DNA of 64,000 nt from JBELHO01 sp042091375. Its GTDB lineage: Bacteria; Pseudomonadota; Gammaproteobacteria; Enterobacterales; Alteromonadaceae. Location of the stretch: positions 1 through 64,000 of the forward strand of contig JBELHO010000007.1 in the NCBI GenBank assembly GCA_042091375.1, read 5' to 3'. The notes beneath the pieces were generated by a model. That model was given only the letters and a program-made list of their open reading frames with translations, was not told the DNA's origin and made no database searches. Shown here piece after piece: positions 1-8,879 of this stretch (positions within the stretch are counted from its first letter, which is position 1; every line of letters starts with the position of its first letter). Position numbers and translations under genes: made by a program.

Positions 1-53
1 ATAACTACCACAATTACTAATTCAACTAAAGTAAAACCACTTTGCTTTTTCAT
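1..53 (-). CDS. Type IV prepilin, N-terminus only (MshB or MshA)
   Basis: Cut by the window edge. The minus strand from 53 reads MKKQSGFTLVELVIVVV, which is a class III leader: a short basic stretch, Gly at the PilD cleavage site, methylated Phe, then the hydrophobic helix with Glu5. A GAGG ribosome binding site lies 8 nt upstream (62-65). In known MSHA loci the first prepilin after mshF is mshB, followed by the major pilin mshA, so this is probably MshB. Too little is present to separate MshB from MshA. Confidence 0.85.
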   Translation of the reverse strand, partial: MKKQSGFTLVELVIVVV

Positions 54-389
54 TTTCAAAACCTCATCATCGTATTTATGTTAACATGATACAGTACAAA
101 CTATTGAATTGCTTAATTTTATTTTTTTAACAAATTAAAAACAAGCTATTTTTATCTGAATAACAATACATTTAACAAATGATGAAAAATGTCGTTATTC
201 AATCCTAACTCCTTATTGAAACTGCCCATTTGGTGCAGTCGATGTAAACTCAAGTACTGATAACGTTCAGATAAAATGACCTCAAGTACACTACAAATTC
301 ACTACCATTGTTTAATTGCACTCTCTGATAAGCATATATTACGCCAACTTAACAAGCCATTTGTTTGACCACAACAATTATTATTTCAG
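54..389. other. Gene-free gap between mshF and the prepilin gene
   Basis: These 336 bases hold no ORF with coding character. The part nearest the prepilin gene is very AT-rich. In Vibrio cholerae the MSHA genes form a secretory and a structural operon, so a promoter for the structural genes is expected here on the minus strand. I see several TATA-like hexamers but no single convincing promoter. An imperfect ACTGC/GCAGT inverted repeat lies near 223-241 and has no T-run. Confidence 0.5.
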
Positions 390-890
390 CTAATTGTTTA
401 CTAACTGTACTTCTGTAATTTTGCCGTTACTAGGGGTATAAGTAAAATATTCACCACTGGATAAACTAAACCGGCAATGAGAGTGTTTGTTGCCCGCGAC
501 TGTGTTTAATGTCAGCCAAATAGCAGCTATATTGGCATCTGTCTGCTCAATAGAAGATCCCATAACCTGCTGCCAGTTTTCTTGGCAAGCGTCAGTAGTC
601 TGACCGTTATCTACCCAGCCCTTAGCATTTAAATGCACGGTTATTTTGTTATCTGATAATTGGTCATCAATAAATAACATCCGCGGTTGCGCATCCATCA
701 TCCATTGCGCGCGCATTGCATTAATGCGAGCAGCAAACACATGGCTAATATTATTTAATCCAGCTTGGGTTACTTGTCCTTGGTGCTTAAAAAAGTAGAT
801 ACCAACACTAGTCATCAACACCGCAATGACTACGACAATAATGATCAGCTCTGCTAAGGTAATTTTTTCTTTACTCGGTAATGGTGACAT
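390..890 (-). CDS. mshF: MSHA biogenesis protein MshF
   Basis: A 166-residue protein with an N-terminal hydrophobic helix (about residues 13-35). The helix is preceded by a pilin-like ITLAELIIIVVV segment, but there is no Gly-Phe prepilin cleavage site. The rest is soluble and contains two cysteines. Length, prepilin-like N-terminus and position directly after mshG match MshF of Vibrio and Shewanella, a poorly understood component of the secretory operon. It begins 23 nt after mshG and is the last gene before the 336-bp gap. The family is divergent, so the call rests largely on synteny. Confidence 0.75.
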   Translation of the reverse strand: MSPLPSKEKITLAELIIIVVVIAVLMTSVGIYFFKHQGQVTQAGLNNISHVFAARINAMRAQWMMDAQPRMLFIDDQLSDNKITVHLNAKGWVDNGQTTDACQENWQQVMGSSIEQTDANIAAIWLTLNTVAGNKHSHCRFSLSSGEYFTYTPSNGKITEVQLVNN

Positions 891-913
891 TTTTTTGACT
901 CATAGTGATTAAA

Positions 914-2152
914 TTACCCTTTAAACGCTGACATCATATCCCACATAGGAGTGAAGATACCCAAGGCTAAAATCAATACCATCACAGCCACAACAGTGAC
1001 TAAGATAGGTTCAATTTTTGCAGTTAAGGTGGTTAGGTCGTAATCAACCTCACGTTCATAATAATCCCCCACTTCTTGTAATAGAGTATCCACTTGACCG
1101 GTTTCTTCACCCACAGCTATCATTTGCAATACCAGTGGTGTAAACAGCTTACTGGCTACTGCTGAGCGCAATAAACTCTCACCGCTTTCAATATTGCTTC
1201 GCATAGTGAGAATTTTATCGCGCATAAAGGTATTGTCTGCAGCTTCAGAAACTAGAGTTAAGCCAGTGGTCATTGGTACACCCGCACGCAATACTATGGC
1301 AAAGCTGTGAGAGAATCGCGACAAAATTGAACGCTCAATAATGGAACCAACTACGGGCAATTTAATTTTGCGTTTATCCCAAAAATAACGTCCCGCAGTG
1401 GTATTGATATAATAGCGAATGGCAAAAAAGCCAGCCACCATGGCCACCAGTAAGTGTTGCCAATAGGTCAGGAAAAAATTGGAGCTGGTGATCAAGGCCC
1501 TCGTTGCCCAAGGTAAATCAGCGCCCAATTTACTAAACATGCTGGCAAACGTAGGGATCACAAAAATATTGAGGATAACGATAGCAGCAGCAATGGCAAT
1601 CAATACAAACGAGGGGTAGCGCAATGCTGATTTTATCCGCTTGCGAGTGTCTTGCTCGCGTTCAAAATAACTGGCCAATTTTAAGAACGCATCGTCGAGC
1701 TTACCGGTGTTTTCGCCAACATTGACTAAGGAGATAAACAACGGGGAAAACAATTTCGGGTGTTTATTAAGCGCCGATGACAGTTGAAAACCGCCTTCTA
1801 ATTGGTTGGCAATATCGAGCAATGCCACTTTTAAATTTTCTGAATTACTGGTTTCAGCCATGCCATTAATGGCTCGTAAAATAGGCACACCGGCGCGGAC
1901 TAGAGCATACATTTGTCGACAAAAAATAATCAAGTCATCAAGTGATATAGCCGCAAAACCAAATAAACTGGCCATGTCAAGTTGGCTTAATTCACCGCTT
2001 GCTCCTTTGTTGTTATTGGCCTCGGTGATAGAAATAGGAATAATCTGTTGACGTGTTAATTGCTCAGCGACCCCTTCGGCATTAATGGCTTCCAGTAGAC
2101 CTTTGACCTGTGCACCTTGACTGTTGCGGCCAACATAATTATACGCAGCCAT
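914..2152 (-). CDS. mshG: MSHA inner-membrane platform protein MshG (PilC/GspF family)
   Basis: A 412-residue member of the GspF/PilC family, the polytopic inner-membrane platform that couples the assembly ATPase to pilus growth. Two homologous T2SSF domains are visible (about residues 75-200 and 280-400). Each contains the family's Phe/Gly-rich helical bundle (GVPILRAINGMAE; GVPMTTGLTLVSEA; VGENTGKLD; VGEETGQVD) followed by long hydrophobic segments. The N-terminal MAAYNYVGRNSQG is typical of GspF proteins. The start lies 2 nt after the mshE stop codon, so MshE and MshG are probably translationally coupled. Length is normal for the family. Confidence 0.95.
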   Translation of the reverse strand: MAAYNYVGRNSQGAQVKGLLEAINAEGVAEQLTRQQIIPISITEANNNKGASGELSQLDMASLFGFAAISLDDLIIFCRQMYALVRAGVPILRAINGMAETSNSENLKVALLDIANQLEGGFQLSSALNKHPKLFSPLFISLVNVGENTGKLDDAFLKLASYFEREQDTRKRIKSALRYPSFVLIAIAAAIVILNIFVIPTFASMFSKLGADLPWATRALITSSNFFLTYWQHLLVAMVAGFFAIRYYINTTAGRYFWDKRKIKLPVVGSIIERSILSRFSHSFAIVLRAGVPMTTGLTLVSEAADNTFMRDKILTMRSNIESGESLLRSAVASKLFTPLVLQMIAVGEETGQVDTLLQEVGDYYEREVDYDLTTLTAKIEPILVTVVAVMVLILALGIFTPMWDMMSAFKG

Positions 2153-2154
2153 AA

Positions 2155-3876
2155 TTAAACTTCCTCGTTGACATCAACCGTTTCGACTAAGCGCAACACT
2201 TCTTCTACGGTAGTGACACCTTGGCAAGCGTAATCAAAGGCAGACACTGACAAGGGAGAAAATTTAGGGTGCGCTTTCGCCAATTCAGTAAAGGTCTGGG
2301 CATCATCGCGTTTAAGCGCTGCCATCATACCTTCGTTCATTTCAAGAAACTCAAACACCCCAACTCGTCCTTTATAGCCAGTGTATTGACAACTTTGGCA
2401 GCCTTTGCCTTTCTTAAAGGTAACCTGCTCTGCTCTATCGCCAAACAAATGTTGTAACCAAACTTTTTCTTGACTTGATGGGTAAAAGTCTTGTGCGCAA
2501 TTATCACATACGCGACGAACTAAACGCTGGGCGATAATAGCCCGTAACGAACTACCTACCAAAAATCCTGCAGCTCCCATATCAATTAATCGCAACACAC
2601 TAGTGATGGCGTCGTTGGTATGCAAAGTTGATAACACTAAGTGACCTGTTAATGCACCTCTTAAGCCAATTTCAACAGTTTCGTTATCGCGCATTTCACC
2701 CACCATCAATATATCGGGATCTTGTCGAAGTGCGGTTCGCAATACACCAGAAAAAGTCAGATCTATTTTGCTGTTTACTTGCACCTGATTAATTCTAGGT
2801 AACCGATATTCTACCGGATCTTCTACGGTGATTATTTTCTTACTCGATTGATTGAGTTCGCTTAACGCACCGTAAAGGGTGGTTGTTTTACCACTACCTG
2901 TCGGTCCGGTAACCAAAATCATCCCATGTGGCCGTGAAATTTGATGGCGAAAGCGACTGATCAGGTCAGCAGGCATACCGGTTTCATCAAGTGATAAAAT
3001 ACCCGCAGATTGATCTAGTAAGCGCATAACTACTGATTCACCGTATTGCACTGGCATAGTCGACATACGCACGTCAATATTGTGACGGTTGATCACTAAA
3101 TTAAAACGACCATCTTGTGGTAGACGCTTTTCTGAAATATCTAAACCTGCCATCAGTTTTAAACGCAATACCATGGCTGAGGCGATCTTATTTTCTTTTA
3201 AAACATTTTCTTGTAACACACCATCAATGCGCTGACGAATCCGCAATAAATTTTGATCTGGTTCAATGTGAATATCAGAAGCCCGCATTTGCACTGCATC
3301 TTCAAAAACCGATTGTAACAGTTTACCCACAGTAGCATCGCCACTTTCGTCAACAAAAGAGGTACTTATATCGAAATCAGTATTTTGCTGATATTCTTCT
3401 CCAAGTTGGCTAGCAAAGGACTCTATGTCTGCTGTTCGTCGATAAAGGGTGTCAAATGCCTGATAGATTTGTGATTCCATTACTACAGCTAATTTAACCG
3501 CCTTCGGTGCCAACATTTGTTCTAATTGATCTAATCCGGTGAGATCGGCAGGATCGCTCATCCCTAATAATACTGCATCGCCCTGATCTTCAATGATCAA
3601 AGCGCGCAAGCGTCGAGCATGAACTTCGGGGAGTAAAGCCGCTACTTTCGTTGGGATCCTGCGTTGACTGATATCTAAAAAGGGCACGTCTAATTGTTGG
3701 GCTAAAAACTGTAACAGTTGTTGTTCAGTTAATGCGCCTAATTCAATTAAGGTATCTCCTAATTTTCGACCCGAGGTTTTTTGGGTTTTTAATGCCTCTA
3801 GTAGTTGCTCATTAGTAATGACGTGTTCATGGACTAACAAATCACCCAGACGCATTTTTAATTTAGGTGCTGCCAT
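2155..3876 (-). CDS. mshE: MSHA pilus assembly ATPase MshE with c-di-GMP-binding MshEN domain
   Basis: A 573-residue GspE/PilB-type hexameric ATPase that powers pilus extension. The N-terminus carries two consecutive MshEN motifs, RLGDLL...LLEALKTQ and KLGDTL...LLQFLAQQ. These are the tandem signatures shown in V. cholerae MshE to bind c-di-GMP. The ATPase core has Walker A GPTGSGKTTT near residue 322, the Asp and His boxes, and a Walker B region (DPDILMVGEMRD). A CDNC...CQSC tetracysteine zinc site follows. The gene lies 2 nt after mshN and 2 nt before mshG. Expected control: pilus extension stimulated by c-di-GMP. Confidence 0.97.
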   Translation of the reverse strand: MAAPKLKMRLGDLLVHEHVITNEQLLEALKTQKTSGRKLGDTLIELGALTEQQLLQFLAQQLDVPFLDISQRRIPTKVAALLPEVHARRLRALIIEDQGDAVLLGMSDPADLTGLDQLEQMLAPKAVKLAVVMESQIYQAFDTLYRRTADIESFASQLGEEYQQNTDFDISTSFVDESGDATVGKLLQSVFEDAVQMRASDIHIEPDQNLLRIRQRIDGVLQENVLKENKIASAMVLRLKLMAGLDISEKRLPQDGRFNLVINRHNIDVRMSTMPVQYGESVVMRLLDQSAGILSLDETGMPADLISRFRHQISRPHGMILVTGPTGSGKTTTLYGALSELNQSSKKIITVEDPVEYRLPRINQVQVNSKIDLTFSGVLRTALRQDPDILMVGEMRDNETVEIGLRGALTGHLVLSTLHTNDAITSVLRLIDMGAAGFLVGSSLRAIIAQRLVRRVCDNCAQDFYPSSQEKVWLQHLFGDRAEQVTFKKGKGCQSCQYTGYKGRVGVFEFLEMNEGMMAALKRDDAQTFTELAKAHPKFSPLSVSAFDYACQGVTTVEEVLRLVETVDVNEEV

Positions 3877-3878
3877 GG

Positions 3879-5186
3879 TTAACCTCCCAGTTGTTCTAGG
3901 CGCTGACGTGAAAATTGTCTGGCACTTTCAGATAAATTTGCTAATGCTATGGCACGGCGATAAGTACCAGCAGCTTCGATAAATTGACCATCACTGTCGT
4001 AGGCCACTGCCAACCCCAACCACCAACGGCCAACACTGGGTTGTAATTGGGTGAGTTGGTTATAAGCATTAATAGTGTGCTGATAGTGCTTTAATTGTTG
4101 GGCGGTCGTAGCCAGCAAACCTTGATATTCAACTTCATTAGTGTTGGCTAACTCCAGTAGTGTATCAAGGGCCCTTTGCTGTTGATTTAAGGCGATATAA
4201 ATACGCGCCTTCATTAAACGATATTCACTATTTGTGGGGGTAATGGCAATGCCCTGTGATAACAAGTTCAGTGCTGGTTGATAGAGCTGTCGGCCATACC
4301 AAAGTGCCGCTAATTGTTTTCTCGCACTTTGATGCTCAGGTAAAATAAGTAAGATTTCTTCAAGTAATTGCTCACCAGCGCTAATGTCATTAGAGGCTAT
4401 TGCCTGCTCAGCTTTGGTAAATTTTTGTTGTGCCAAGGCTTGTGGAGATAATTGCACTCGGGAAATAGTTAAACTGGGTTGGGCTTGTTTTAGTTGTTCT
4501 GGTTGCTCAGATTGTTCTATTTGCTCTGGCTGGCTAGTTAATTGATTAACAATAGGTTTTACAGATGATTGCATAGCAACGGCTTGCTCTGCAATACTAT
4601 CTGAGGTGTGGCTTTGTTCATTGGCTTGCAATGGCTCAGTTGACTCAGTTGGCTTATTTGGCTCAGTTGACTCAGTTGGCTTATTTGGCTCAGTTGGCTC
4701 AGTTGTCTCAGTTGGCTCAGTTGGCACATTGGTAACTTTGTCATTTTTAGCTGTTCTAGCTATTTGGGCTTTAGTTGTTTGTTCTGTAGTTGTTTGTCCT
4801 TCAGCTTTAGTATTTATGGTATCTGAGGTTGATGCTTGTGTTGCACGGGTTGATGGTTGTGTTGCACGGGTTGATAGTTTGGCTGCCACTTTTACTTGAC
4901 TAACGCTCACTGCCTCTGCCTGTGTGGGTAGTTTACTGATCACACTTGTCTCGGCTAACTGGGCTTGCTGAGGCAAACCACCTTGCGCTTTTAGCTGCTG
5001 ATTTTCTTGATAAAGCTGCCACGAAAACCAGCCAACAATGCTAATGGCGACCAGAGCAACAGCAGTAAATATCAAGCGATATCTTGCTGATGGTTGGGCT
5101 TGCAAGGCATTACTGTGCTCTTGCTGCACCGCTTGCTTGGCCTGACGTTGATCGAGATCTTTGAGCATTTGATTGATCACACTCAT
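3879..5186 (-). CDS. mshN: MSHA biogenesis TPR protein MshN
   Basis: A 435-residue bitopic protein with a short cytoplasmic N-terminus (MSVINQMLKDLDQRQ, typical of MshN), one membrane helix at about residues 37-56, a long low-complexity Thr/Glu/Pro/Gln region (about 110-235), and a C-terminal block of TPR repeats (about 250-430). It probably scaffolds MSHA assembly in the periplasm. The start overlaps the mshM stop by 4 nt. The low-complexity region is encoded by 9-bp tandem DNA repeats at 4633-4722, so length variation between strains is likely. The TPR part looks intact. Confidence 0.9.
   Translation of the reverse strand: MSVINQMLKDLDQRQAKQAVQQEHSNALQAQPSARYRLIFTAVALVAISIVGWFSWQLYQENQQLKAQGGLPQQAQLAETSVISKLPTQAEAVSVSQVKVAAKLSTRATQPSTRATQASTSDTINTKAEGQTTTEQTTKAQIARTAKNDKVTNVPTEPTETTEPTEPNKPTESTEPNKPTESTEPLQANEQSHTSDSIAEQAVAMQSSVKPIVNQLTSQPEQIEQSEQPEQLKQAQPSLTISRVQLSPQALAQQKFTKAEQAIASNDISAGEQLLEEILLILPEHQSARKQLAALWYGRQLYQPALNLLSQGIAITPTNSEYRLMKARIYIALNQQQRALDTLLELANTNEVEYQGLLATTAQQLKHYQHTINAYNQLTQLQPSVGRWWLGLAVAYDSDGQFIEAAGTYRRAIALANLSESARQFSRQRLEQLGG
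4633..4722. repeat. Ten tandem 9-bp units inside mshN
   Basis: On the plus strand the unit is ggctcagtt with variants gactcagtt, ggcttattt and gtctcagtt, giving ten units in a row. The first six form two identical 27-bp higher-order copies (4633-4659 and 4660-4686). On the coding strand the units encode Thr-Glu-Pro/Ser or Asn-Lys-Pro triplets, so slippage keeps the reading frame. Confidence 0.95.
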
Positions 5187-6100
5187 AACAAATTACCATT
5201 ATTTAACAATATCAAGCCGTAATAACAGCCAATGAGCAGCACTAAAATAACACATAGGCCAACTGCTAAATTGGCAAAACTTTTTGGATTAGCTATTGAT
5301 TCAGTATCAATAATAGCTGCATTTAGTAGCTGAGAAGACATCTGATAATGCCCTTGTCCATAACACAATATCAACATCTTATGGCATAGTATATTGACTA
5401 TACGAGGAATACCACGACTGATTTTGGCAATTTTGTTAGACAATTTTTTATCAAATAAGGTCGCGCCTTTATAACCAGCGACTTGCATTCGATGTCGGAT
5501 GTAATCAACAACTTCACGTTGCGTCATCGGCCGCAAGGCATAAGAAAATGTAATACGCTGTTTGAGCTGTCGAAACGATTTTTCCGCAAGGCGTTGATCT
5601 AACTCAGGTTGAGCGAATAACACCACTTGTAATAATTTACGTGTCTCGGTTTCTAAATTAGTGAATAAGCGCAATGCTTCTAAACTTTCTGCCGGTAATG
5701 CTTGTGCCTCATCAAGGATCAATACCACAGATCGGCCAGCACTGTGCAACTCAACGAGTCGGTTTTGAATGCGCTCGGTCAACAATTGAACTGACATGCG
5801 CTGCGCTTGCTTTATACCTAATTCAACAGCAACAGCACGTCTTAGTTCGTCGGGTTTGAGGTAGGGGTTAGGGATATATGCAGTAACAAAATGCCTGGGT
5901 ATGTCATTCAATAGCTTGCGACAAAGTAAGGTTTTACCTGTACCGACTTCACCAATAACCTTGATAAAGCCCTCTCCAGTTTTCAATGCTGTCATTAATA
6001 CCTCAAGCGCCTCATTATGCGGAGCAAGCCCTAGGTAAAAATGTGTATTTGGTGTCAAGGTAAAAGGTAATTCCCTTAAACCAAAATGATATAAATACAT
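5183..6100 (-). CDS. mshM: MSHA biogenesis ATPase MshM (ExeA-like AAA protein)
   Basis: An ExeA/GspA-like AAA ATPase. Walker A is GEVGTGKT near residue 45 and Walker B is VVLILDEAQAL. The sensor and winged-helix region follows, then a C-terminal membrane helix (about 280-300). The open frame extends upstream to a TTG at 6133 with an AGG 7 nt before it. I prefer the ATG at 6100 (305 residues), because MYLYHFGLRELPF is how this family normally begins. The stop overlaps the mshN start by 4 nt. The role is probably in assembling the secretin or peptidoglycan passage of the MSHA machine. Confidence 0.92.
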   Translation of the reverse strand: MYLYHFGLRELPFTLTPNTHFYLGLAPHNEALEVLMTALKTGEGFIKVIGEVGTGKTLLCRKLLNDIPRHFVTAYIPNPYLKPDELRRAVAVELGIKQAQRMSVQLLTERIQNRLVELHSAGRSVVLILDEAQALPAESLEALRLFTNLETETRKLLQVVLFAQPELDQRLAEKSFRQLKQRITFSYALRPMTQREVVDYIRHRMQVAGYKGATLFDKKLSNKIAKISRGIPRIVNILCHKMLILCYGQGHYQMSSQLLNAAIIDTESIANPKSFANLAVGLCVILVLLIGCYYGLILLNNGNLL

Positions 6101-6150
6101 AACAATATGACTTCTGTTGATTAAACCAAGCAAATAAGCCTAAATATCAG

Positions 6151-7848
6151 TTATTCCTCTTGTTCAGGAAACCACTTCTTTAACAACGCCCGTGCATTTT
6201 GCAGCTGGTCTTGCCATGTATCGTGGCCAATAACAATTGGCTTTAACATGATGATCAATTCTTTTTTCTGACTAACTTTACTGGTGCTTTTAAATAAGCC
6301 ACCCAACAATGGAATATCGCCTAGTAAAGGGGTCTTTGATTCGTTCTCAACTTGCCTATCTTCAATTAAGCCGCCAATAATAACGATTTCACCGGATTTT
6401 GCTTTTATGATTGTATCGGATTCGCGAACTGTACTTTGTGCTAAAGGCAAGGTGTAGTCATCATCACCAATGCGGATCACTTTAGTTTGTTCATCGGTAA
6501 TGGTCACTGAGGGATGAACGTGTAAAATAACTTCGCCACCGGCATTTATTTGTGGCGTAACATCCAGTGCAATACCAGAGAAAAACGGTGTTAATTCAAC
6601 ATCTGGAGTTGAAGTTGTCGCAGTACCTGTAGTGGTGGTATTGGATATATCCGTGACAAAATACTCGTCACCGCCTACTTTAATTACCGCTTTTTGATTA
6701 TTTGTGGCTGTTATCCTAGGACTGGACAGAATTTGAATATTACCTTGTGTTGATAATAATTTAATGACACTGCTAAAGTCGGCATTTTGAAAAGTAATAT
6801 TGGTGACACCGCCTATGCTGCCAGATATAGCGTTACCGACAATATTTCCCGAAGTTGAAAAGTTAATATCTGTACTCTCGAGATGTCCCAATACATTACT
6901 CCACTCGACACCTTGTTGATATTCGTCGTTTAAGGTAACTTCCATAATTTTAGCTTCGATAATGACTTGACGACGCAGGTGTTGTTGAGTCTGTTCTATA
7001 AATTGTTTGACCGCATAGATTTCATTAGGCAATGCTCTAACGGTGACTAAACCTGCTTGTGGAGATACGATCACCGAGCGGCCATCAGAGTTACCGACAA
7101 GAGAAACTAACGATTCTTTTAACCCAGTCCAAAAATCAGATTCGTGCTCAGTATATATATTGATACCACCTGAAGAGTTTTGATTACCCTGACCACCTTG
7201 CCCACCTTGATTACTTGAACCGCTATTACTGTTTGAACTGCGGCTGTTGTTTGATCCGCTACTACCACCGCCCGAACCGCCACCACTGTTAGATTCTTGA
7301 TCGGTAACTCCACCTGAGTTAATAGTAGTACTTGAGCTGCCAAAGCGTTTGACAAATAAATAATCCAATGAAATGGTTTCAGTGCGAATTCCGGTCGGAT
7401 ACACTTGGATGACTTTATCTGTAACGCGAATATCGAAGCCATATAGATCTTCAATGACATCAAGAGTCTCAAATAAAGTGACGTTTTTAAGATTCAAGGT
7501 AATTTTACCCGTCACCTGTGGATGAATAGCAATGCTGTAAGGTGAATCTTCTATTAAGGCGCCAAAAAATGCTTGCGCGTCAATTTGACTGGCTGCGATA
7601 GACAAACGCTTTTCCGCCAATAAACCAGTTTTTGCTTGCAACATGTCGTTTTGCATTAACTCTTGCTGAACAGCACTGGGCAACGAGGTCAAAGGCTTTG
7701 GCGGTGCTTTCTGCTCAGCTGCTTGTATCTCTTGATCTAACATGTCTGTGATATGGGTAGGCGAAGGGGGAACCGACTGACAACCGAGTAAGACCAAACA
7801 AAGTCCGAAAAAATTAAGGGGGTAAATGAGTGTTGTCTTTTGTTTCAT
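6151..7848 (-). CDS. mshL: MSHA outer-membrane secretin MshL
   Basis: A 565-residue secretin forming the outer-membrane pore for the pilus. A lipoprotein signal ends in LLGC, so Cys23 is probably lipidated. A secretin N-terminal (STN-like) domain follows at about 80-140. A Gly/Ser/Asn-rich linker at about 190-232 precedes the N1-type domain (residues 235-300). The C-terminal secretin core (300-555) contains the signature GGLIEDRQVE...LLGDIPLLGGLF...KKELIIMLKP. It lies 13 nt after mshK and 17 nt before the most upstream possible mshM start. Length is normal for MshL/PulD-type secretins. Confidence 0.96.
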   Translation of the reverse strand: MKQKTTLIYPLNFFGLCLVLLGCQSVPPSPTHITDMLDQEIQAAEQKAPPKPLTSLPSAVQQELMQNDMLQAKTGLLAEKRLSIAASQIDAQAFFGALIEDSPYSIAIHPQVTGKITLNLKNVTLFETLDVIEDLYGFDIRVTDKVIQVYPTGIRTETISLDYLFVKRFGSSSTTINSGGVTDQESNSGGGSGGGSSGSNNSRSSNSNSGSSNQGGQGGQGNQNSSGGINIYTEHESDFWTGLKESLVSLVGNSDGRSVIVSPQAGLVTVRALPNEIYAVKQFIEQTQQHLRRQVIIEAKIMEVTLNDEYQQGVEWSNVLGHLESTDINFSTSGNIVGNAISGSIGGVTNITFQNADFSSVIKLLSTQGNIQILSSPRITATNNQKAVIKVGGDEYFVTDISNTTTTGTATTSTPDVELTPFFSGIALDVTPQINAGGEVILHVHPSVTITDEQTKVIRIGDDDYTLPLAQSTVRESDTIIKAKSGEIVIIGGLIEDRQVENESKTPLLGDIPLLGGLFKSTSKVSQKKELIIMLKPIVIGHDTWQDQLQNARALLKKWFPEQEE

Positions 7849-7861
7849 TATCGATAGTTTC

Positions 7862-8212
7862 TCATTGTGTTGTTTTCAACACGCCAGTAAAAAGTGAAAG
7901 GGTGATGCTATTGCTAGCCGACTTAAGACTAACAGAATTAAGATCAATTTTATTCAGTGTATACTCACCAAGTTTATCGCCAACTTTTAGTAACTTACCA
8001 TTAATAATGGCATTTTTTTTACGATTTTGCACTAATATTGATTCAAGGGTTAATTGTTGCGTGGTATTTGCTCCCTTAACCGCACTGGCTGCATCCATAA
8101 CAGGCGGGATCAACGGCTTGGTCGGATCCAGTTGTTGAGCTGTGCTACTGCAAGCAAATAGCACTGTGCAGAGCAAGGCCCCTAAGTTTTTTAAGTCGGT
8201 ATATTTAGACAC
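7862..8212 (-). CDS. mshK: MSHA biogenesis protein MshK (PilP-like)
   Basis: A 116-residue exported protein. The N-terminal hydrophobic segment LGALLCTVLFACSSTA contains a possible lipobox (LFAC), so it may be a lipoprotein like PilP, although ordinary signal-peptidase cleavage after STA is also possible. The mature part has a DPTKP motif and a small beta-rich C-terminal domain (VNGKLLKVGD-like, here IINGKLLKVGDKLG), as in the homology region of GspC/PilP that contacts the secretin. It overlaps mshJ by 8 nt and sits just before mshL. It is assigned by synteny and these motifs. Confidence 0.85.
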   Translation of the reverse strand: MSKYTDLKNLGALLCTVLFACSSTAQQLDPTKPLIPPVMDAASAVKGANTTQQLTLESILVQNRKKNAIINGKLLKVGDKLGEYTLNKIDLNSVSLKSASNSITLSLFTGVLKTTQ

Positions 8213-8879
8213 CTAAAAACTCCCGTTTAGTACTCAAACTGTAGAGCTCAATATGCAATTCAGCCATTGGATATTCGTTCATGCGATAATCGAAAGTACG
8301 CCAAAAAAAACGCCACTCAAGCTCCTCTAAAGCAACTAGATAATCACGCAACTGAAAATAACTACCGCTGATCACTAGCTTAATAGGATGCTTATATAGC
8401 GTTAAAGTTTTCGCCGCGATTTGATCGCTGTCGGTTTTATTGGCATTTTTAACCGTTAATGCCTCCGGCGAAAGCACTTCAAACGTATTTAGGGTTAAAT
8501 TTTGCTGTAACTGCAATAAATCAACCAATGCGTAACGCATTTGTAGCGGGTTAATAAGTCCAGAAGTAAGAGCTAATAAATCATCGTCAAGGGCCAATAA
8601 CACTTTATCAACACGTTCCACTTTGTTGCCAACAGCGACATTGACATCATTGGCTAAGCTTTGTTCTAAAATTTCTATGGTGCTGATCGCTGTGTTATTG
8701 TCACTGCGCAATTTACTGGTCTTTTGCTCTAAACTGGCCGATTTAATTAAATTTGGATCAATGAAATTACTATAGATAATTAGGACAATGGCACTGATAC
8801 CGGCAAATATAATTAAATATTGCTCTCTGGGAGTGCTATTGAGGAAGCCGTTAGAATATTTTTGCCATAACGCTTTCAT
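8205..8879 (-). CDS. mshJ: MSHA biogenesis protein MshJ (PilO-like)
   Basis: A 224-residue bitopic inner-membrane protein. It has a short cytoplasmic tail, one helix at about 23-40 (YLIIFAGISAIVLIIYSNF), a coiled-coil stretch to about residue 85, and a ferredoxin-like PilO-type periplasmic domain. It probably forms the alignment complex with the MshI proteins, linking inner platform and secretin. Its start overlaps the upstream PilN-like stop by 1 nt and its end overlaps mshK by 8 nt, so the four genes are tightly coupled. Confidence 0.88.
   Translation of the reverse strand: MKALWQKYSNGFLNSTPREQYLIIFAGISAIVLIIYSNFIDPNLIKSASLEQKTSKLRSDNNTAISTIEILEQSLANDVNVAVGNKVERVDKVLLALDDDLLALTSGLINPLQMRYALVDLLQLQQNLTLNTFEVLSPEALTVKNANKTDSDQIAAKTLTLYKHPIKLVISGSYFQLRDYLVALEELEWRFFWRTFDYRMNEYPMAELHIELYSLSTKREFLGV

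Noticed and set aside
1806..2051. Plus-strand ORF opposite mshG
   Set aside because: Antisense shadow of a well-conserved gene; no ribosome binding site or recognisable domain. The same applies to most plus-strand frames within 2100-9900.
4606..4899. Plus-strand Val/Gly/Ser-rich ORF
   Set aside because: Produced by reading the mshN 9-bp repeat on the other strand.
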